Source of the DNA: Companilactobacillus musae
GTDB taxonomy: Bacteria > Bacillota > Bacilli > Lactobacillales > Lactobacillaceae
Length of the DNA stretch: 64,000 nt
Assembly (NCBI RefSeq): GCF_003967595.1
Contig: NZ_BIFW01000004.1
Span: 167,599-231,598 of the forward strand
Reading direction: 5' to 3'
A program made the position numbers and the translations under genes. The notes beneath the pieces were generated by a model. That model saw only the letters and a program-made list of their open reading frames with translations. It did no database searches and was not told the origin of the DNA. Within the stretch, counting starts at the first letter, position 1. Every line of letters starts with the position of its first letter. This document shows positions 44,838 through 54,927 of the stretch, one piece after another.

Positions 44838-46649
44838 TTACTCTACAGTAACACTTTTAGCAAGATTACGTGGTTTATCGACATCATTTCCACGGGCTAA
44901 ACTTGCATAGTAAGCAAGCAATTGTGCCGGTACTACACTGATGATTGGGGAAATCAATTCATCAATTTCTGGAATAATAATTTGATCACCGGGTTCAGCA
45001 TATTTTTGACTAGCAATTACTAGTACGTGTGCACCACGAGCTTGAACTTCTTGAATGTTGCCACGAGTATGACTTGCACCAACACCATCATTGATATAAG
45101 CAAAAACTGGTGTATTCTTTTCGATCAAAGCAATAGTTCCATGTTTCAATTCACCAGCAGCAAATCCTTCTGCATGGATATAAGAGATTTCTTTCAACTT
45201 CAAAGCGGCTTCGAGTGACAAGGAATAATCAATTCCACGTCCAATATAGAAGGCATCCCTTTGATCAGTTAAGAAGTCAGCAGCCAAAGCTTTGATTTTT
45301 TCCTTCTCATCAACAATTGTTTGGATACCATTAGCAGCTAAAGCTAATTGTTTTTTAACATCAAATTCTTTGGCAGCATCTAGATTCTTAGCCATACCAA
45401 GTGCTTTAGCTAACACTGCTTCGACTGCAATTTGGGCCGTATAAGCTTTAGTTGAAGCAACAGCAATTTCTGGTCCGGCAAGCAATTCCATTGTAAAGGT
45501 TGCTTCTCTTGAAAGAGTTGAATTTGGAACGTTAGTAATAGTTAAACTTGGCAAATTCATTTTGTTAACCTTAACCAAAACTTGACGACTATCAGCAGTT
45601 TCACCACTTTGAGATAGGAAAATAAAGAATGGATGCTTTGATAGTTTTGGCATATGATAACCAAATTCGCTTCCCAATTCAGCATCAACTGGTATATCAG
45701 CAATTCTTTCAAAGATATTCTTACCAACTAACCCAGCATGCCAACTAGTACCAGCAGCAATAATATATAAACGATCAGCTTTTTTCATTTCTTCAATCAA
45801 ATCAGATTCAACATTAAGACTACCATCAGCATTAAGGTAATTTTGAGAAATCTTTCTCATTACATTAGGTTGTTCATCAATTTCTTTTAACATGTAGTGA
45901 TCATATGTACCTTTAGAAATATCACTAGCATCAAGATTTACTGTATATGAGTCTCTAGAAACTGAGGTTCCATCAATTTTACTGATCCTAACTGAACCCT
46001 TTTCCAAAATTACCACTTCGCCATCGTGAATTTCTACAAATTCATGAGTTTGGTCAAGCATTGCCATAGCATCAGAACAAATGACATTGAAACCATCACC
46101 CAAACCAATTAACAAAGGACTCTTATTCTTAGCGACAAAGATACGGTCTGGTTGTTCTTTATCGATCATAGCAAAAGCATATGATCCTTTAATTAAACCT
46201 AATGCCTTTCTAAAGGCAGCTTCACCATCCAAACCTTCTTTAGCAAAATGATCAACTAATTGAACAGCTACCTCAGTATCAGTTTGGCTCTTGAAATCAA
46301 CATCTTGTAAATAATTTTCTTTTAATTCTTCATAGTTTGTTAAAACACCATTATGTACTAAATAAAAACGATTATCTTCTGAAAAGTGAGGATGAGCATT
46401 TTCAATGGTTGGCTTACCATGAGTTGCCCATCTTGTATGCCCAATTCCGACTAATCCTTGAACATCTTCAGAAACTGCATTTTCTAATTTACTAATTTTT
46501 CCAACTTCTTTAACCAAGAAATCTTTTCCATCTTGATTATTGACATAGATACCGGCTGAATCATATCCACGGTATTCAAGTTTCTCTAATCCGTTTAACA
46601 AAATATCAGTAGTTTTATTATTTCCGATTACTCCAACAATTCCACACAT
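44838..46649 (-). CDS. glmS: Glutamine-fructose-6-phosphate aminotransferase
   Basis: A protein of 603 residues. It makes glucosamine-6-phosphate from fructose-6-phosphate and glutamine, the first step to peptidoglycan amino sugars. The N-terminal nucleophile Cys2 (MCGIVGVIGN) and GHTRWATHG, VHNGVLTNYEE mark the glutaminase domain; two SIS domains follow (AAGTSWHAGL; LSQSGETADS; IGRGIDYSLSLEAALKLKEI) and the conserved end AKSVTVE. AAAGG lies before the start. No glmS ribozyme core is seen in the 190-base leader; operator-like repeats are present instead. Confidence 0.96.
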   Translation of the reverse strand: MCGIVGVIGNNKTTDILLNGLEKLEYRGYDSAGIYVNNQDGKDFLVKEVGKISKLENAVSEDVQGLVGIGHTRWATHGKPTIENAHPHFSEDNRFYLVHNGVLTNYEELKENYLQDVDFKSQTDTEVAVQLVDHFAKEGLDGEAAFRKALGLIKGSYAFAMIDKEQPDRIFVAKNKSPLLIGLGDGFNVICSDAMAMLDQTHEFVEIHDGEVVILEKGSVRISKIDGTSVSRDSYTVNLDASDISKGTYDHYMLKEIDEQPNVMRKISQNYLNADGSLNVESDLIEEMKKADRLYIIAAGTSWHAGLVGKNIFERIADIPVDAELGSEFGYHMPKLSKHPFFIFLSQSGETADSRQVLVKVNKMNLPSLTITNVPNSTLSREATFTMELLAGPEIAVASTKAYTAQIAVEAVLAKALGMAKNLDAAKEFDVKKQLALAANGIQTIVDEKEKIKALAADFLTDQRDAFYIGRGIDYSLSLEAALKLKEISYIHAEGFAAGELKHGTIALIEKNTPVFAYINDGVGASHTRGNIQEVQARGAHVLVIASQKYAEPGDQIIIPEIDELISPIISVVPAQLLAYYASLARGNDVDKPRNLAKSVTVE

Positions 46650-46667
46650 AGTAATTCATGCCTTTCT

Positions 46668-46711
46668 AAATTGGTCTAGTTTATTTTAAAATAAATGGTA
46701 TAGTTCATTTA
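46668..46711. promoter_or_regulatory. Repeated operator-like sites in the glmS leader
   Basis: ATTGGTCTAGTTTATT (46669-46684) and AATGGTATAGTTCATT (46693-46708) are similar direct repeats 24 bases apart. They carry the TGGT-TAG arm of NagR/YvoA-type GntR operators (consensus near ATTGGTATAGACCAAT), but lack the second arm. A further doublet GGTACA-GTT-GGTACA lies at 46797-46811. They sit downstream of the promoter, a possible roadblock position. Confidence 0.4.
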
Positions 46712-46741
46712 AGTTAATGTTATCGCCTTGCGACAATGACT

Positions 46742-46770
46742 AGAATACTAATCTAGTGGTTTTTTGTCAA
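46742..46770 (-). promoter_or_regulatory. Promoter of glmS
   Basis: TTGACA and TATTCT with a 17-base spacer on the minus strand, about 90 bases before the glmS start. Confidence 0.65.
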
Positions 46771-46856
46771 GAAAAGTTTTATATTTTTATTAAATTGGTA
46801 CAGTTGGTACATACCGATATACTTAATATGGTATATCTCATATGTTTATTTGATAA

Positions 46857-46912
46857 AAAAACAGCACCTAATAAGAATGGTATTAATATACCCTTCTTAT
46901 TAGGTGCTGCCA
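46857..46912 (-). terminator. Terminator after glmM
   Basis: CAGCACCTAATAAGAA pairs with TTCTTATTAGGTGCTG, an exceptionally long perfect stem, then T7 on the minus strand. Confidence 0.9.
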
Positions 46913-46926
46913 GTTCATTCAGAATC

Positions 46927-48279
46927 TTAATTTAATTCGTTTTTTACAACTTCAACAATTTGATCACAATACTCATTAACCTTTTCTACGGTTGGAGCTT
47001 CACACATAACACGTAGTAAAGCTTGTGTACCACTAGGACGCACTAATACTCGGCCATCGCCATCCATTTCATCTTCAACTGTTTTAATAACGTCTAAGAT
47101 TGGTTGATGTTGATCCCATGAGTTTTTATCAGCTACGGGCACATTAACTAATTTTTGTGGATAGACTTTAACAGGAGCGCCTAATTCGGCAAGGCTCTTG
47201 CCAGTTTCTTTCATAACATGCAACAAATGGATACCTGTAAGCATACCATCACCAGTGTTCATATATTCATACAAAACAACATGCCCTGATTGTTCCCCAC
47301 CGATGTTGTAATTATTTTTACGGATTTCTTCTACAACGTGTCTATCACCAACAGCTGTTTGTACTGAATTCATTCCATTAGCTTCAATAGCCTTGTACAA
47401 ACCAATATTGCTCATAACAGTGGTTACAATTGTATCTTTCTTAAGACGTCCACCATCATGAAGGTATTTACCAAGGATAAACATAATCTTGTCACCATCA
47501 ACGATATTACCGTCAGCATCAACAGCAATACAACGATCCCCATCACCATCAAAGGCCAATCCAGCAACAGCATCAGATTCCTTAACACGTTTTGCTAATT
47601 CTTCTGGATGAGTTGAGCCAACATTCTTATTAATATTAATACCATCTGGATGAGAAGCCATAATATCAAAATCAACGCCTAAGTCAGCAAACAAAGTACT
47701 TGCTAGTCGACTTGTTGAACCATTGGCAGTATCCAAAACAATTTTCATACCACTTAAATCATCTGAAAGTGTTTGTTTCAAGAATTGAAGATACTTTTGA
47801 GCACCTTCTGGATAGTCAGAAACGCTACCTAAACCTTCAGCTGATGGTCTTGGCAAAGTATCTTCTTTTGCATCTAATAACTCTTCAATTTCTTCTTCAA
47901 CATCATCAGGCAACTTGTAGCCATCTGAACCAAAGAACTTGATTCCATTATCTTCAGCAGGATTGTGTGATGCAGAAATCATAATTCCAGCATCAGCTGA
48001 AACGGCACGTATTAAGTATGCTACCGCTGGAGTTGTAATTACATCAAGGTTCAAAACCTCGATACCTACAGAAAGTAGTCCAGAAATTAAGCTTGATTGC
48101 AACATTTGACCAGAAATACGTGTATCTCTAGCAACCAAAACTCGTGGACGTGTATCACTATTTTCTGAATGTTGTGTAAGAACATAGCCTCCAAAACGAC
48201 CTAGCTTAAATGCTAGTTCTGGACTTAATTCTTTATTTGCAATACCTCTTACTCCGTCTGTTCCAAAATATTTTGTCAT
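46927..48279 (-). CDS. glmM: Phosphoglucosamine mutase
   Basis: A protein of 450 residues. It converts glucosamine-6-phosphate to glucosamine-1-phosphate. The phosphoserine loop is [19 protein letters not shown] (~residue 100), the metal loop [11 protein letters not shown], the sugar loop GGEQSGHVV and the phosphate loop [12 protein letters not shown]; all are intact. It follows cdaA and cdaR in one operon (21 bases after cdaR), the conserved cdaA-cdaR-glmM arrangement in which GlmM can bind and restrain CdaA. Confidence 0.96.
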   Translation of the reverse strand: MTKYFGTDGVRGIANKELSPELAFKLGRFGGYVLTQHSENSDTRPRVLVARDTRISGQMLQSSLISGLLSVGIEVLNLDVITTPAVAYLIRAVSADAGIMISASHNPAEDNGIKFFGSDGYKLPDDVEEEIEELLDAKEDTLPRPSAEGLGSVSDYPEGAQKYLQFLKQTLSDDLSGMKIVLDTANGSTSRLASTLFADLGVDFDIMASHPDGININKNVGSTHPEELAKRVKESDAVAGLAFDGDGDRCIAVDADGNIVDGDKIMFILGKYLHDGGRLKKDTIVTTVMSNIGLYKAIEANGMNSVQTAVGDRHVVEEIRKNNYNIGGEQSGHVVLYEYMNTGDGMLTGIHLLHVMKETGKSLAELGAPVKVYPQKLVNVPVADKNSWDQHQPILDVIKTVEDEMDGDGRVLVRPSGTQALLRVMCEAPTVEKVNEYCDQIVEVVKNELN

Positions 48280-48300
48280 GAAAAACTTACCCCCAGCGTA

Positions 48301-49386
48301 TTATTGTTCGCTATTATTATCTTCTGTCGAATTAGTATTCGAAGAATTTGTATCGTTAGTACTATTACCATTCGTATTAGTACTGTTATTGTTGTTACTA
48401 TTATTCGACGAACTATTATTATTGGATGATGTTGTTCCAGTATTAATCGTCACATCAATTGCTTGTGGATCCGTAAAAGCCACTTTATTTCCTAAAGCAT
48501 CGCCTAAATCAATCGATTTTTTGGTATTCCCGGTCACATCAGACACATCAACCGGTATATCGACCGAATCGTTGATTGCATCTATTTGTGCCTGAGTTCC
48601 GAAAATTCTAATGTTTTTCACATCAGATTCAAGTGAGAAATTTGTATTATCCGAATTTCCCTTTTGCTTCAAGTTGATACTTACTTGTTTACTTTGAATA
48701 GTAATCGGAATTTTTACATGGACTGTTTGTGGATCTAATGTAACATTTACAGTTTTACCATTTTTATCGAGCGCTTGCACTAAAACTTCTTGATCAAACG
48801 TTGATTTTATTCCTTTAGGTAAAATTGGTTTGACGACAACTTTATTGATTTTCTCAATCTCAGAAGCTGCACCAGTAACTGTCACAGTATCTGGAGATAC
48901 TTCAGTCTTACCGGCTTCATAGCCTGTTGCTAAGGATTCTTTATTATAATCAACATCAACGTCAAACCTTTTTGTTTCACGGCGTTGAATATTAACAGTA
49001 ACGTACTTAGGTTTAATACTATAGGTTAATTCACTATTCAAACCAGACTCTTTAATTTGCACACGATGTTGTCCAATAGAAAGGTCTTTAAGATTCAAAT
49101 AGAGATTGAAGTTTTGCGTATTCTTTGTAGCTGTAACTAAGGCAGCCGGTCCTTCAATTGTTACTTTTACATTCTGTGGATAGCCAGTTATATAATACTT
49201 TTCCACATCTGCTTGTAACTGCAAAGGTACTGTTAAAGTAGCTTTCTTAGTGACTGTAGAAGTATTTGATTGATTTGAATTTCTTGTCGATCCAACTCCC
49301 GGCGTACTTACATAAAAAAACAGCCATAAAGAACAGCAGAGGGCAATAAATGCATAAAAATAATTACTATTAATTATCCTTTTCAT
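48301..49386 (-). CDS. cdaR: CdaA regulator CdaR (YbbR domains)
   Basis: About 361 residues. A single membrane segment (NYFYAFIALCCSLWLFFYV) is followed by three to four YbbR repeats outside the membrane (PLQLQADVEKYYITGYPQNV; VNIQRRETKRFDVDVDYNK; VHVKIPITIQSKQ) and a long Asn/Ser-rich tail. CdaR modulates the diadenylate cyclase CdaA. ATG 49386 follows AGGAGG and overlaps the cdaA stop by 17 bases. The repetitive AAT/AGT tail could vary in length. Confidence 0.9.
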   Translation of the reverse strand: MKRIINSNYFYAFIALCCSLWLFFYVSTPGVGSTRNSNQSNTSTVTKKATLTVPLQLQADVEKYYITGYPQNVKVTIEGPAALVTATKNTQNFNLYLNLKDLSIGQHRVQIKESGLNSELTYSIKPKYVTVNIQRRETKRFDVDVDYNKESLATGYEAGKTEVSPDTVTVTGAASEIEKINKVVVKPILPKGIKSTFDQEVLVQALDKNGKTVNVTLDPQTVHVKIPITIQSKQVSINLKQKGNSDNTNFSLESDVKNIRIFGTQAQIDAINDSVDIPVDVSDVTGNTKKSIDLGDALGNKVAFTDPQAIDVTINTGTTSSNNNSSSNNSNNNNSTNTNGNSTNDTNSSNTNSTEDNNSEQ

Positions 49387-50227
49387 CTTGGTCCTCCTTC
49401 TTTCGACGACCAATCTTAAAGAAATCCAAAATTGAATGATTATTGTTCTCATTTGGATCTTTTAATTGGGCATGAAGGTACTTCAGATAATCCTCACGAG
49501 AAAGATCAAGCATCATATGACCATTTCTTGTGATCATTACACCACCAGTTTCTTCAGAAACAACGATTGTAATTGCATCAGTTACTTCACTAATACCAAC
49601 AGCAGCACGGTGACGAGTACCCAATTCCTTAGGAATCGTATTACTTTCTGAAAGTGGTAAATAAGCCGCTGCAACAGAAATACGGTTATTTCTAACAATT
49701 ACCGCCCCATCATGCAACGGCGTATTAGGAATGAAGATATTAATCAATAAGGCACCTGTAACTTCGGCATCCAAATCAATACCAGTCTCGACATATTCTT
49801 CCAAACCAGTATTCATTTCCAAAGTGATCAACGCCCCAATTCGACGCTTACTCATGTACTGAATTGCTTGATCAAGACTCTCAATCAAATGATTTTTGGT
49901 CTTACCTTCTTCATTACTAGTTGAGCTAAATAACGGCATTCGTCCCAAATGTTCCAATCCACGACGAATTTCGGGCTGAAAAATTATCACGATAACGATG
50001 ATTCCCCAGTTAATCAACTGATCCATCAAAAAAGAAACTGTATGTAGGTTTAAGGCCCAACTAATAATCTTTATACCAAAGATTATTACAATTCCCTTTA
50101 AAAGTTGTACCGCTTTAGTTCCACGTAACATTGACAGAACCTTATATAGAAAATACCAGACTACCAGGATATCAACCAAGTTAGCCAAATTCTGCCACGT
50201 AAAAATATTGCTTGGTATAAAATTCAT
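49370..50227 (-). CDS. cdaA: Diadenylate cyclase CdaA
   Basis: A protein of 285 residues. Three N-terminal membrane helices (~15-80) anchor a DAC domain that joins two ATP into cyclic di-AMP, an essential regulator of potassium and osmolyte balance. Catalytic motifs are NTPLHDGAVIVRNNRI (DGA) and LGTRHRAAVGISE (RHR), with GALITLEMNTGLEEY before them. AAGGAGC precedes ATG 50227. First gene of cdaA-cdaR-glmM. Confidence 0.96.
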   Translation of the reverse strand: MNFIPSNIFTWQNLANLVDILVVWYFLYKVLSMLRGTKAVQLLKGIVIIFGIKIISWALNLHTVSFLMDQLINWGIIVIVIIFQPEIRRGLEHLGRMPLFSSTSNEEGKTKNHLIESLDQAIQYMSKRRIGALITLEMNTGLEEYVETGIDLDAEVTGALLINIFIPNTPLHDGAVIVRNNRISVAAAYLPLSESNTIPKELGTRHRAAVGISEVTDAITIVVSEETGGVMITRNGHMMLDLSREDYLKYLHAQLKDPNENNNHSILDFFKIGRRKKEDQDEKDN

Positions 50228-50392
50228 TTTTCTAGCTCCTTAGCAGTTCGAACTAATTATAACAAACAATAAAAATTATAAAAGTTCATCATATTTAGGA
50301 TCTTTTCTTGTGTTTTTTTATAACTAATTGAATCTATTGCAGAGAACGGCAACATTAAATATAACCAAACCCAAGAAAAGCTATCAGATATT

Positions 50393-52513
50393 TTAATCTA
50401 CTCCTATGTTTATAACTTCTTCACTATAATTAATATTTTGTCTTAATTCATTGGCAGTTAATTTACTAATTTTTCCTTGTTCTAACATATCTTGAACAAA
50501 GGCTCTTTGATAACTTAGAGCCTTAACTTCCAATGCCATACGATCACTATTAAATTGTGGTGAGCGACCTCGATACTTTCCTTGTAATAATTCAAGGCGA
50601 TCCTCGTAATGACGTTGGAAAATATAAATCAAATTGTCATCTATATCTTCTTGATCTGATTGATTCAATTCCTGTAACTTAGCAAGCGCCTTTTTAGCAC
50701 CAGCAATAGATACCTTAATTGAATCCTGATTCATTTGTTTAATATCATCGTATTTTACAGAACGATAGATCCAACGTTTAATCTGTAAATAAGTTCTTCT
50801 AAAATAACTAAGGAAAAATTCAATTGTGGCATTATAACGACGATGCACAATTTCTTTTTTATATTTAGCTATTTTTCCAGTCGCTATATCGTAGGACTCG
50901 TCAGAGATTTCATGATTCTCATACAATTCATCAATTGCTTCTAATTCGCAATTAAAACAAATATCCCACAATTCAGCATCTTTCTTACCTTTAACACGAC
51001 GCTTACTAATTTGATGGCTAACTATTCTAGAATTGCTATTTCTGATTCCTAAATTTCGAATATCATATAAATACTCAGCAATTACCGAAGAATAAACAGC
51101 TGTATCGCCATCATCCATTTCATTACGAAGTTTTTTTATAGTCTTATCAAGAATCAACCGACTGGCTTCAACTTGAGTTAATTCAATCGGAGTAGCGTCC
51201 TCGTCGTCATTATCATCATCGCTATCTGGACTAAATGTATTACCACGATAAGCAACAGGCGCACTATTTTTAGTTAGTAAAGGAATTAAGAACGTTGCCC
51301 CTAACAAACTAAAAATAATCACCGCACTAGCAACAAAGAGTAGCAAGGTTCTAGAAGGAAAAGGTGCTCCCCCTTTAATTGTCATTGGTAGCGACAAGAC
51401 ACCAACCATAGTTACGGCTCCACGGACACCTGAAATACCGGACATTAAACAATCATATAATCTTGTTTTCGACCAGAGTGTGATTTTACCATCTGAATTA
51501 TTTGAAAATGTCGAATATACATAACTCCAAAGGAATCTAATTACAACAAGCATTATCCATATAATAAATGCCAAACCTGTTGCTAAAAACGTATTAATAT
51601 TATCGTTATGAATCAACTCTTCCATTGCAAATGGAATTTCAATTCCTAATAGAACAAAAACAATCCCATTAAGAACATAAACTACTAAATCCCAAGTTCT
51701 CGAAGTGATCAATCGAATTTCAGGTGTGAACGCATTTCGATTTTGTGTCGAAGATATATTCAAGATACCAGCAATAACCACTGCCACTACTCCTGAAACA
51801 TCAAAGACATCTTCAGCTACATAATAAACAATAAAAGGAATAATGATTTGAATAATAGCATGCAAAATAGAATCATCAACACCTTGGTTGATCAAATATA
51901 AACGCACGCCGTTAAAAATCCAAATCATCACTGCTCCAACCAAAGCCCCAACGATCGAGATATGGAAGAAGTCAATTGTGGCACTCTTTAATGAAAACAT
52001 CCCCGTAACAGTAGCTGCTACACCATACTTAAAACAAATCAAACCAGATGCATCATTAATCAAACTTTCCCCACTGATCAAATGCATTAACTTATCAGGA
52101 ATATGAGCCTTCTTGGCTATTGATTGCACCGCAATCGGATCAGTTGGAGACAATACTGCGACCAATGTAAAAGCCGTTGCCCAAGGCAATCTTGGGATTA
52201 AAAATTTAACAAATACCCCACCAACCAAAGTTGAGATAACAACTAAAACAATAGCATTTCCTAAAATCGGACCCTTGAGTTTCCAAAGTTCTCGTTTAGG
52301 AAAATTATTTCCATCATTAAATAGAATCGGCGCAATAAAAGCTAACAAAAACCACTCTGTATCAACATAAATTTTGACATGCATAAATAATGCTGCCAAA
52401 ACCCCAGCTGCAATTTGCAACAAACTAGGCGGTATCGACACAAAGTAGTGACTTACAATATTGGCAATAATTAAAAGTGAAAGAATCAAAATAATTGATT
52501 CAAGTATCTCCAC
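50393..52513 (-). CDS. CPA1 family Na+(K+)/H+ antiporter
   Basis: About 706 residues. Twelve membrane segments carry the CPA1 signatures LSPTDPIAVQSIAKKAHIPD and SGESLINDASGLICFKYG with the ion-binding Asp. A long cytosolic C-terminal region (~residues 430-706) holds an acidic stretch and a Cys-containing helical part (DAELWDICFNCELEAIDELY). It exchanges Na+ or K+ for protons. I chose GTG 52513, which follows TAGGTG at six bases and gives the family-typical MEILESI; an earlier GTG at 52522 lacks a site. Confidence 0.86.
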   Translation of the reverse strand: MEILESIILILSLLIIANIVSHYFVSIPPSLLQIAAGVLAALFMHVKIYVDTEWFLLAFIAPILFNDGNNFPKRELWKLKGPILGNAIVLVVISTLVGGVFVKFLIPRLPWATAFTLVAVLSPTDPIAVQSIAKKAHIPDKLMHLISGESLINDASGLICFKYGVAATVTGMFSLKSATIDFFHISIVGALVGAVMIWIFNGVRLYLINQGVDDSILHAIIQIIIPFIVYYVAEDVFDVSGVVAVVIAGILNISSTQNRNAFTPEIRLITSRTWDLVVYVLNGIVFVLLGIEIPFAMEELIHNDNINTFLATGLAFIIWIMLVVIRFLWSYVYSTFSNNSDGKITLWSKTRLYDCLMSGISGVRGAVTMVGVLSLPMTIKGGAPFPSRTLLLFVASAVIIFSLLGATFLIPLLTKNSAPVAYRGNTFSPDSDDDNDDEDATPIELTQVEASRLILDKTIKKLRNEMDDGDTAVYSSVIAEYLYDIRNLGIRNSNSRIVSHQISKRRVKGKKDAELWDICFNCELEAIDELYENHEISDESYDIATGKIAKYKKEIVHRRYNATIEFFLSYFRRTYLQIKRWIYRSVKYDDIKQMNQDSIKVSIAGAKKALAKLQELNQSDQEDIDDNLIYIFQRHYEDRLELLQGKYRGRSPQFNSDRMALEVKALSYQRAFVQDMLEQGKISKLTANELRQNINYSEEVINIGVD

Positions 52514-52533
52514 AGACAACACCTACCATTCTT

Positions 52534-53433
52534 TTATTTTTTGTCTTCACCAATAATGCGGACTTCGGTATGAAGTGACACATCAAATTTTGCTTTAACA
52601 GTCTTTTGGATCAAATGAATCAAATTCAAATAGTCAGTTGCCGTAGCATGTTTGATATTTACAATAAAACCTGCGTGCTTCATTGAAACTTGAGCCCCAC
52701 CGACCATCTTGCCTTGTAAACCAGCCTTTATGATTAAAGGACCAGTAAAATGTCCCTTGGGACGCTTAAAGACACTACCACAAGAAGGATATTCAAGCGG
52801 CTGTTTTGAACGTCTCAATTCGTTCAAACGGTCCATTTCCTCTTGAATGGTTTCTTTATTTCCACGTTTTAAAGCAAACGTAGCGCTTATAACGATGCCA
52901 CCATCATCTTGAACCATACTGTGACGATAACTAAATTTCATATCTTCATGAGTTAAAGTCGTGATATGTCCATCAGGTAACAAAACTTCGGCCGATTCAA
53001 AGACGTCCTTAATTTCACCGCCATAAGCTCCGGCATTCATAAAGACTGCTCCACCAACGCTACCAGGAATACCAGCCGCAAACTCAAGACCAGTCAAACC
53101 AGCTTTTTGAGCAGCAATCGTAGTGTTAATAATTGTAGCGCCCGCTTCAGCAGTAACCTTAGTTTCTGAAACTTCGATTTTATGAAAATTAGGTAAAATA
53201 ATTACAATTCCACGGATACCACCATCTTTGATAATCAGATTACTGGCATTACCAATAATCGTTATAGGTACCTGATTTACTCTTGCTGTGTCAACGATTT
53301 CCACTAACTCTTCACGAGTTTTAGGGAATGCTAAAACATCAGCTGGACCACCAGTTTTAGTAAAAGTATATTTACTAAGGGGTTCATTTAATTTAAATTC
53401 AATATTAGGTAATTTTTCAACTGGAAAATTCAA
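52534..53433 (-). CDS. murB: UDP-N-acetylenolpyruvoylglucosamine reductase
   Basis: A protein of 299 residues. It reduces UDP-GlcNAc-enolpyruvate to UDP-MurNAc using NADPH and FAD. FAD-binding motifs are [35 protein letters not shown] and [20 protein letters not shown]; the catalytic region is [15 protein letters not shown] and the end carries [19 protein letters not shown]. It is a type II MurB by the shortened C-terminal domain. Start is TTG 53433 with AAGGATG upstream, since an in-frame stop lies just before it. Confidence 0.95.
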   Translation of the reverse strand: MNFPVEKLPNIEFKLNEPLSKYTFTKTGGPADVLAFPKTREELVEIVDTARVNQVPITIIGNASNLIIKDGGIRGIVIILPNFHKIEVSETKVTAEAGATIINTTIAAQKAGLTGLEFAAGIPGSVGGAVFMNAGAYGGEIKDVFESAEVLLPDGHITTLTHEDMKFSYRHSMVQDDGGIVISATFALKRGNKETIQEEMDRLNELRRSKQPLEYPSCGSVFKRPKGHFTGPLIIKAGLQGKMVGGAQVSMKHAGFIVNIKHATATDYLNLIHLIQKTVKAKFDVSLHTEVRIIGEDKK

Positions 53434-53545
53434 TATTCATCATCCTTTATGCTACTAAGACTTACGTCTAATTTTATCACATAGTTAGATACTTAACGAA
53501 CTAACTAACATTACAAAAATGCTATAATTGTCGCGAGGTGATTTT

Positions 53546-54307
53546 ATGAAACTTATATCGTGGAATGTTAATGGCCTACGTGCTGTCGTCAAAAAGGACT
53601 TTGTTGAAACCTTCAAAGAATTAGACGCAGATATCTTCAGTATTCAAGAAACAAAAATGCAAGCTGGGCAATTAGATCTTGATCTTCCCAGTTATCATCA
53701 ATACTTCTTCTATGCTAAGAAAAAGGGATATTCCGGTACAGCCATTTTTTCTAAACAAGAACCAATAAATGTAAAAAATGGTCTAGGAGTCGAAGAATTC
53801 GATGATGAAGGTCGAACCATTACCCTAGAATTCCCAGATTTTTATTTGATTAATAGTTATACCCCTAATTCTCAACCCAAACTCAAGCGTGTTGATTATC
53901 GGATGCGTTATGACGATGCTTTAAGATCATACATGATTAAGTTATCAGCCGATAAACCAATAGTCCTTTGTGGAGACCTTAATGTTGCTCACGAGGAAAT
54001 AGATCTTAAGAATCCCCAATCTAATCACAAAAATCCTGGATTTTCTGATCAAGAACGTAATAAATTTAGTGAATTACTCGATAGTGGTTTTATCGATAGT
54101 TTCAGATCACTTCATCCCGATGAAATAAAATATTCATGGTGGAGTTATCGTTTTAACGCTCGAAAAAATAATGCCGGTTGGAGAATTGATTACTTCGTAG
54201 TTTCTAATAACGGTAAAAGTTTAATTAAAAACGCCGATATTTTAAATAATATTTTTGGTTCCGATCACTGCCCTATTGAATTAGATTTAAACATTAAAGG
54301 AGAATAA
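53546..54307 (+). CDS. xth: Exodeoxyribonuclease III family AP endonuclease
   Basis: A protein of 253 residues of the EEP (Mg2+-dependent) fold. MKLISWNVNGLRAVVKKDF, IQETKMQ, CGDLNVAHEEIDL, WRIDYFVVSN and FGSDHCPIEL give the metal and catalytic residues (N, E, D, D, H). It cuts DNA at abasic sites and removes 3' blocks in base-excision repair. ATG 53546 follows GAGGTG; a TTG further upstream is less likely. Three bases separate it from the exonuclease gene behind. Confidence 0.93.
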   Translation: MKLISWNVNGLRAVVKKDFVETFKELDADIFSIQETKMQAGQLDLDLPSYHQYFFYAKKKGYSGTAIFSKQEPINVKNGLGVEEFDDEGRTITLEFPDFYLINSYTPNSQPKLKRVDYRMRYDDALRSYMIKLSADKPIVLCGDLNVAHEEIDLKNPQSNHKNPGFSDQERNKFSELLDSGFIDSFRSLHPDEIKYSWWSYRFNARKNNAGWRIDYFVVSNNGKSLIKNADILNNIFGSDHCPIELDLNIKGE

Positions 54308-54310
54308 TTA

Positions 54311-54847
54311 ATGAATTTTGTTTCCATGGATTTTGAAACTGCCAATGGTAGCCGAACTAGTGCCTGTTCCTTAGCTTTAGTTTTAGTACGTGACAGTAAA
54401 ATTGTCGACAGTTTTTATACATTAATCAATCCACAAGAATATTTCAGTCCACGAAATATTCAAATTCACCATATCAGACCACAGGATGTCGCTGATGCCC
54501 CTACTTTTGATCAGGTTTGGCCTCATATCGAAACACTCTTTGACAACAGTCATCTAGTTGCGGCCCACAATGCCAGTTTTGATAACAGCGTTCTTAAAAA
54601 CACTTTAACCAACTATGGTATTAAAGCACCTAAGTACTTAACCATTGATACTTTAAGAACTAGTCGTAAATTTTATCCACAGTTTCCAAATCACAAATTA
54701 AATACCGTCTCTGAAGCTCTCAATATTGATTTAAGAAATCATCATAATGCTTTAGCTGATAGTGTTGCTTGTGCTGAAATTCTTTTAAAAACTGAACAAC
54801 AATTCGGTACTGAACAAATAAAAAAGATGGTAAAACTCACAAGCTAA
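54311..54847 (+). CDS. DEDDh 3'-5' exonuclease, DnaQ-like
   Basis: A protein of 178 residues. Exo I is FVSMDFETANGS, Exo II LVAAHNASFDNSVLKNTL and Exo III HHNALADSVACAEILL, so all D-E-D-D and the final His are present. It is a stand-alone epsilon-like proofreading or repair exonuclease. It overlaps in operon with the AP endonuclease (AGGAG inside the upstream end), suggesting shared repair work. Confidence 0.88.
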   Translation: MNFVSMDFETANGSRTSACSLALVLVRDSKIVDSFYTLINPQEYFSPRNIQIHHIRPQDVADAPTFDQVWPHIETLFDNSHLVAAHNASFDNSVLKNTLTNYGIKAPKYLTIDTLRTSRKFYPQFPNHKLNTVSEALNIDLRNHHNALADSVACAEILLKTEQQFGTEQIKKMVKLTS

Positions 54848-54856
54848 TATCATCCC

Positions 54857-54902
54857 ATAAAAAAACAGCCTCTACTAAATCATCAGTAGAGACTGTTTTT
54901 TA
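54857..54902. terminator. Bidirectional terminator
   Basis: AAAAACAG-CTCTACT pairs with AGTAGAG-CTGTTTTT between convergent genes. Confidence 0.85.
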
Positions 54903-54927
54903 TTCTACTTAATATTGGATAATGTTA

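Noticed and set aside
46650..46926. glmS ribozyme
   Set aside because: The conserved ribozyme core is not found in the leader of this glmS.
48278..48595. Leu-rich plus-strand frame
   Set aside because: It is the shadow of the Asn/Ser-rich tail of CdaR.
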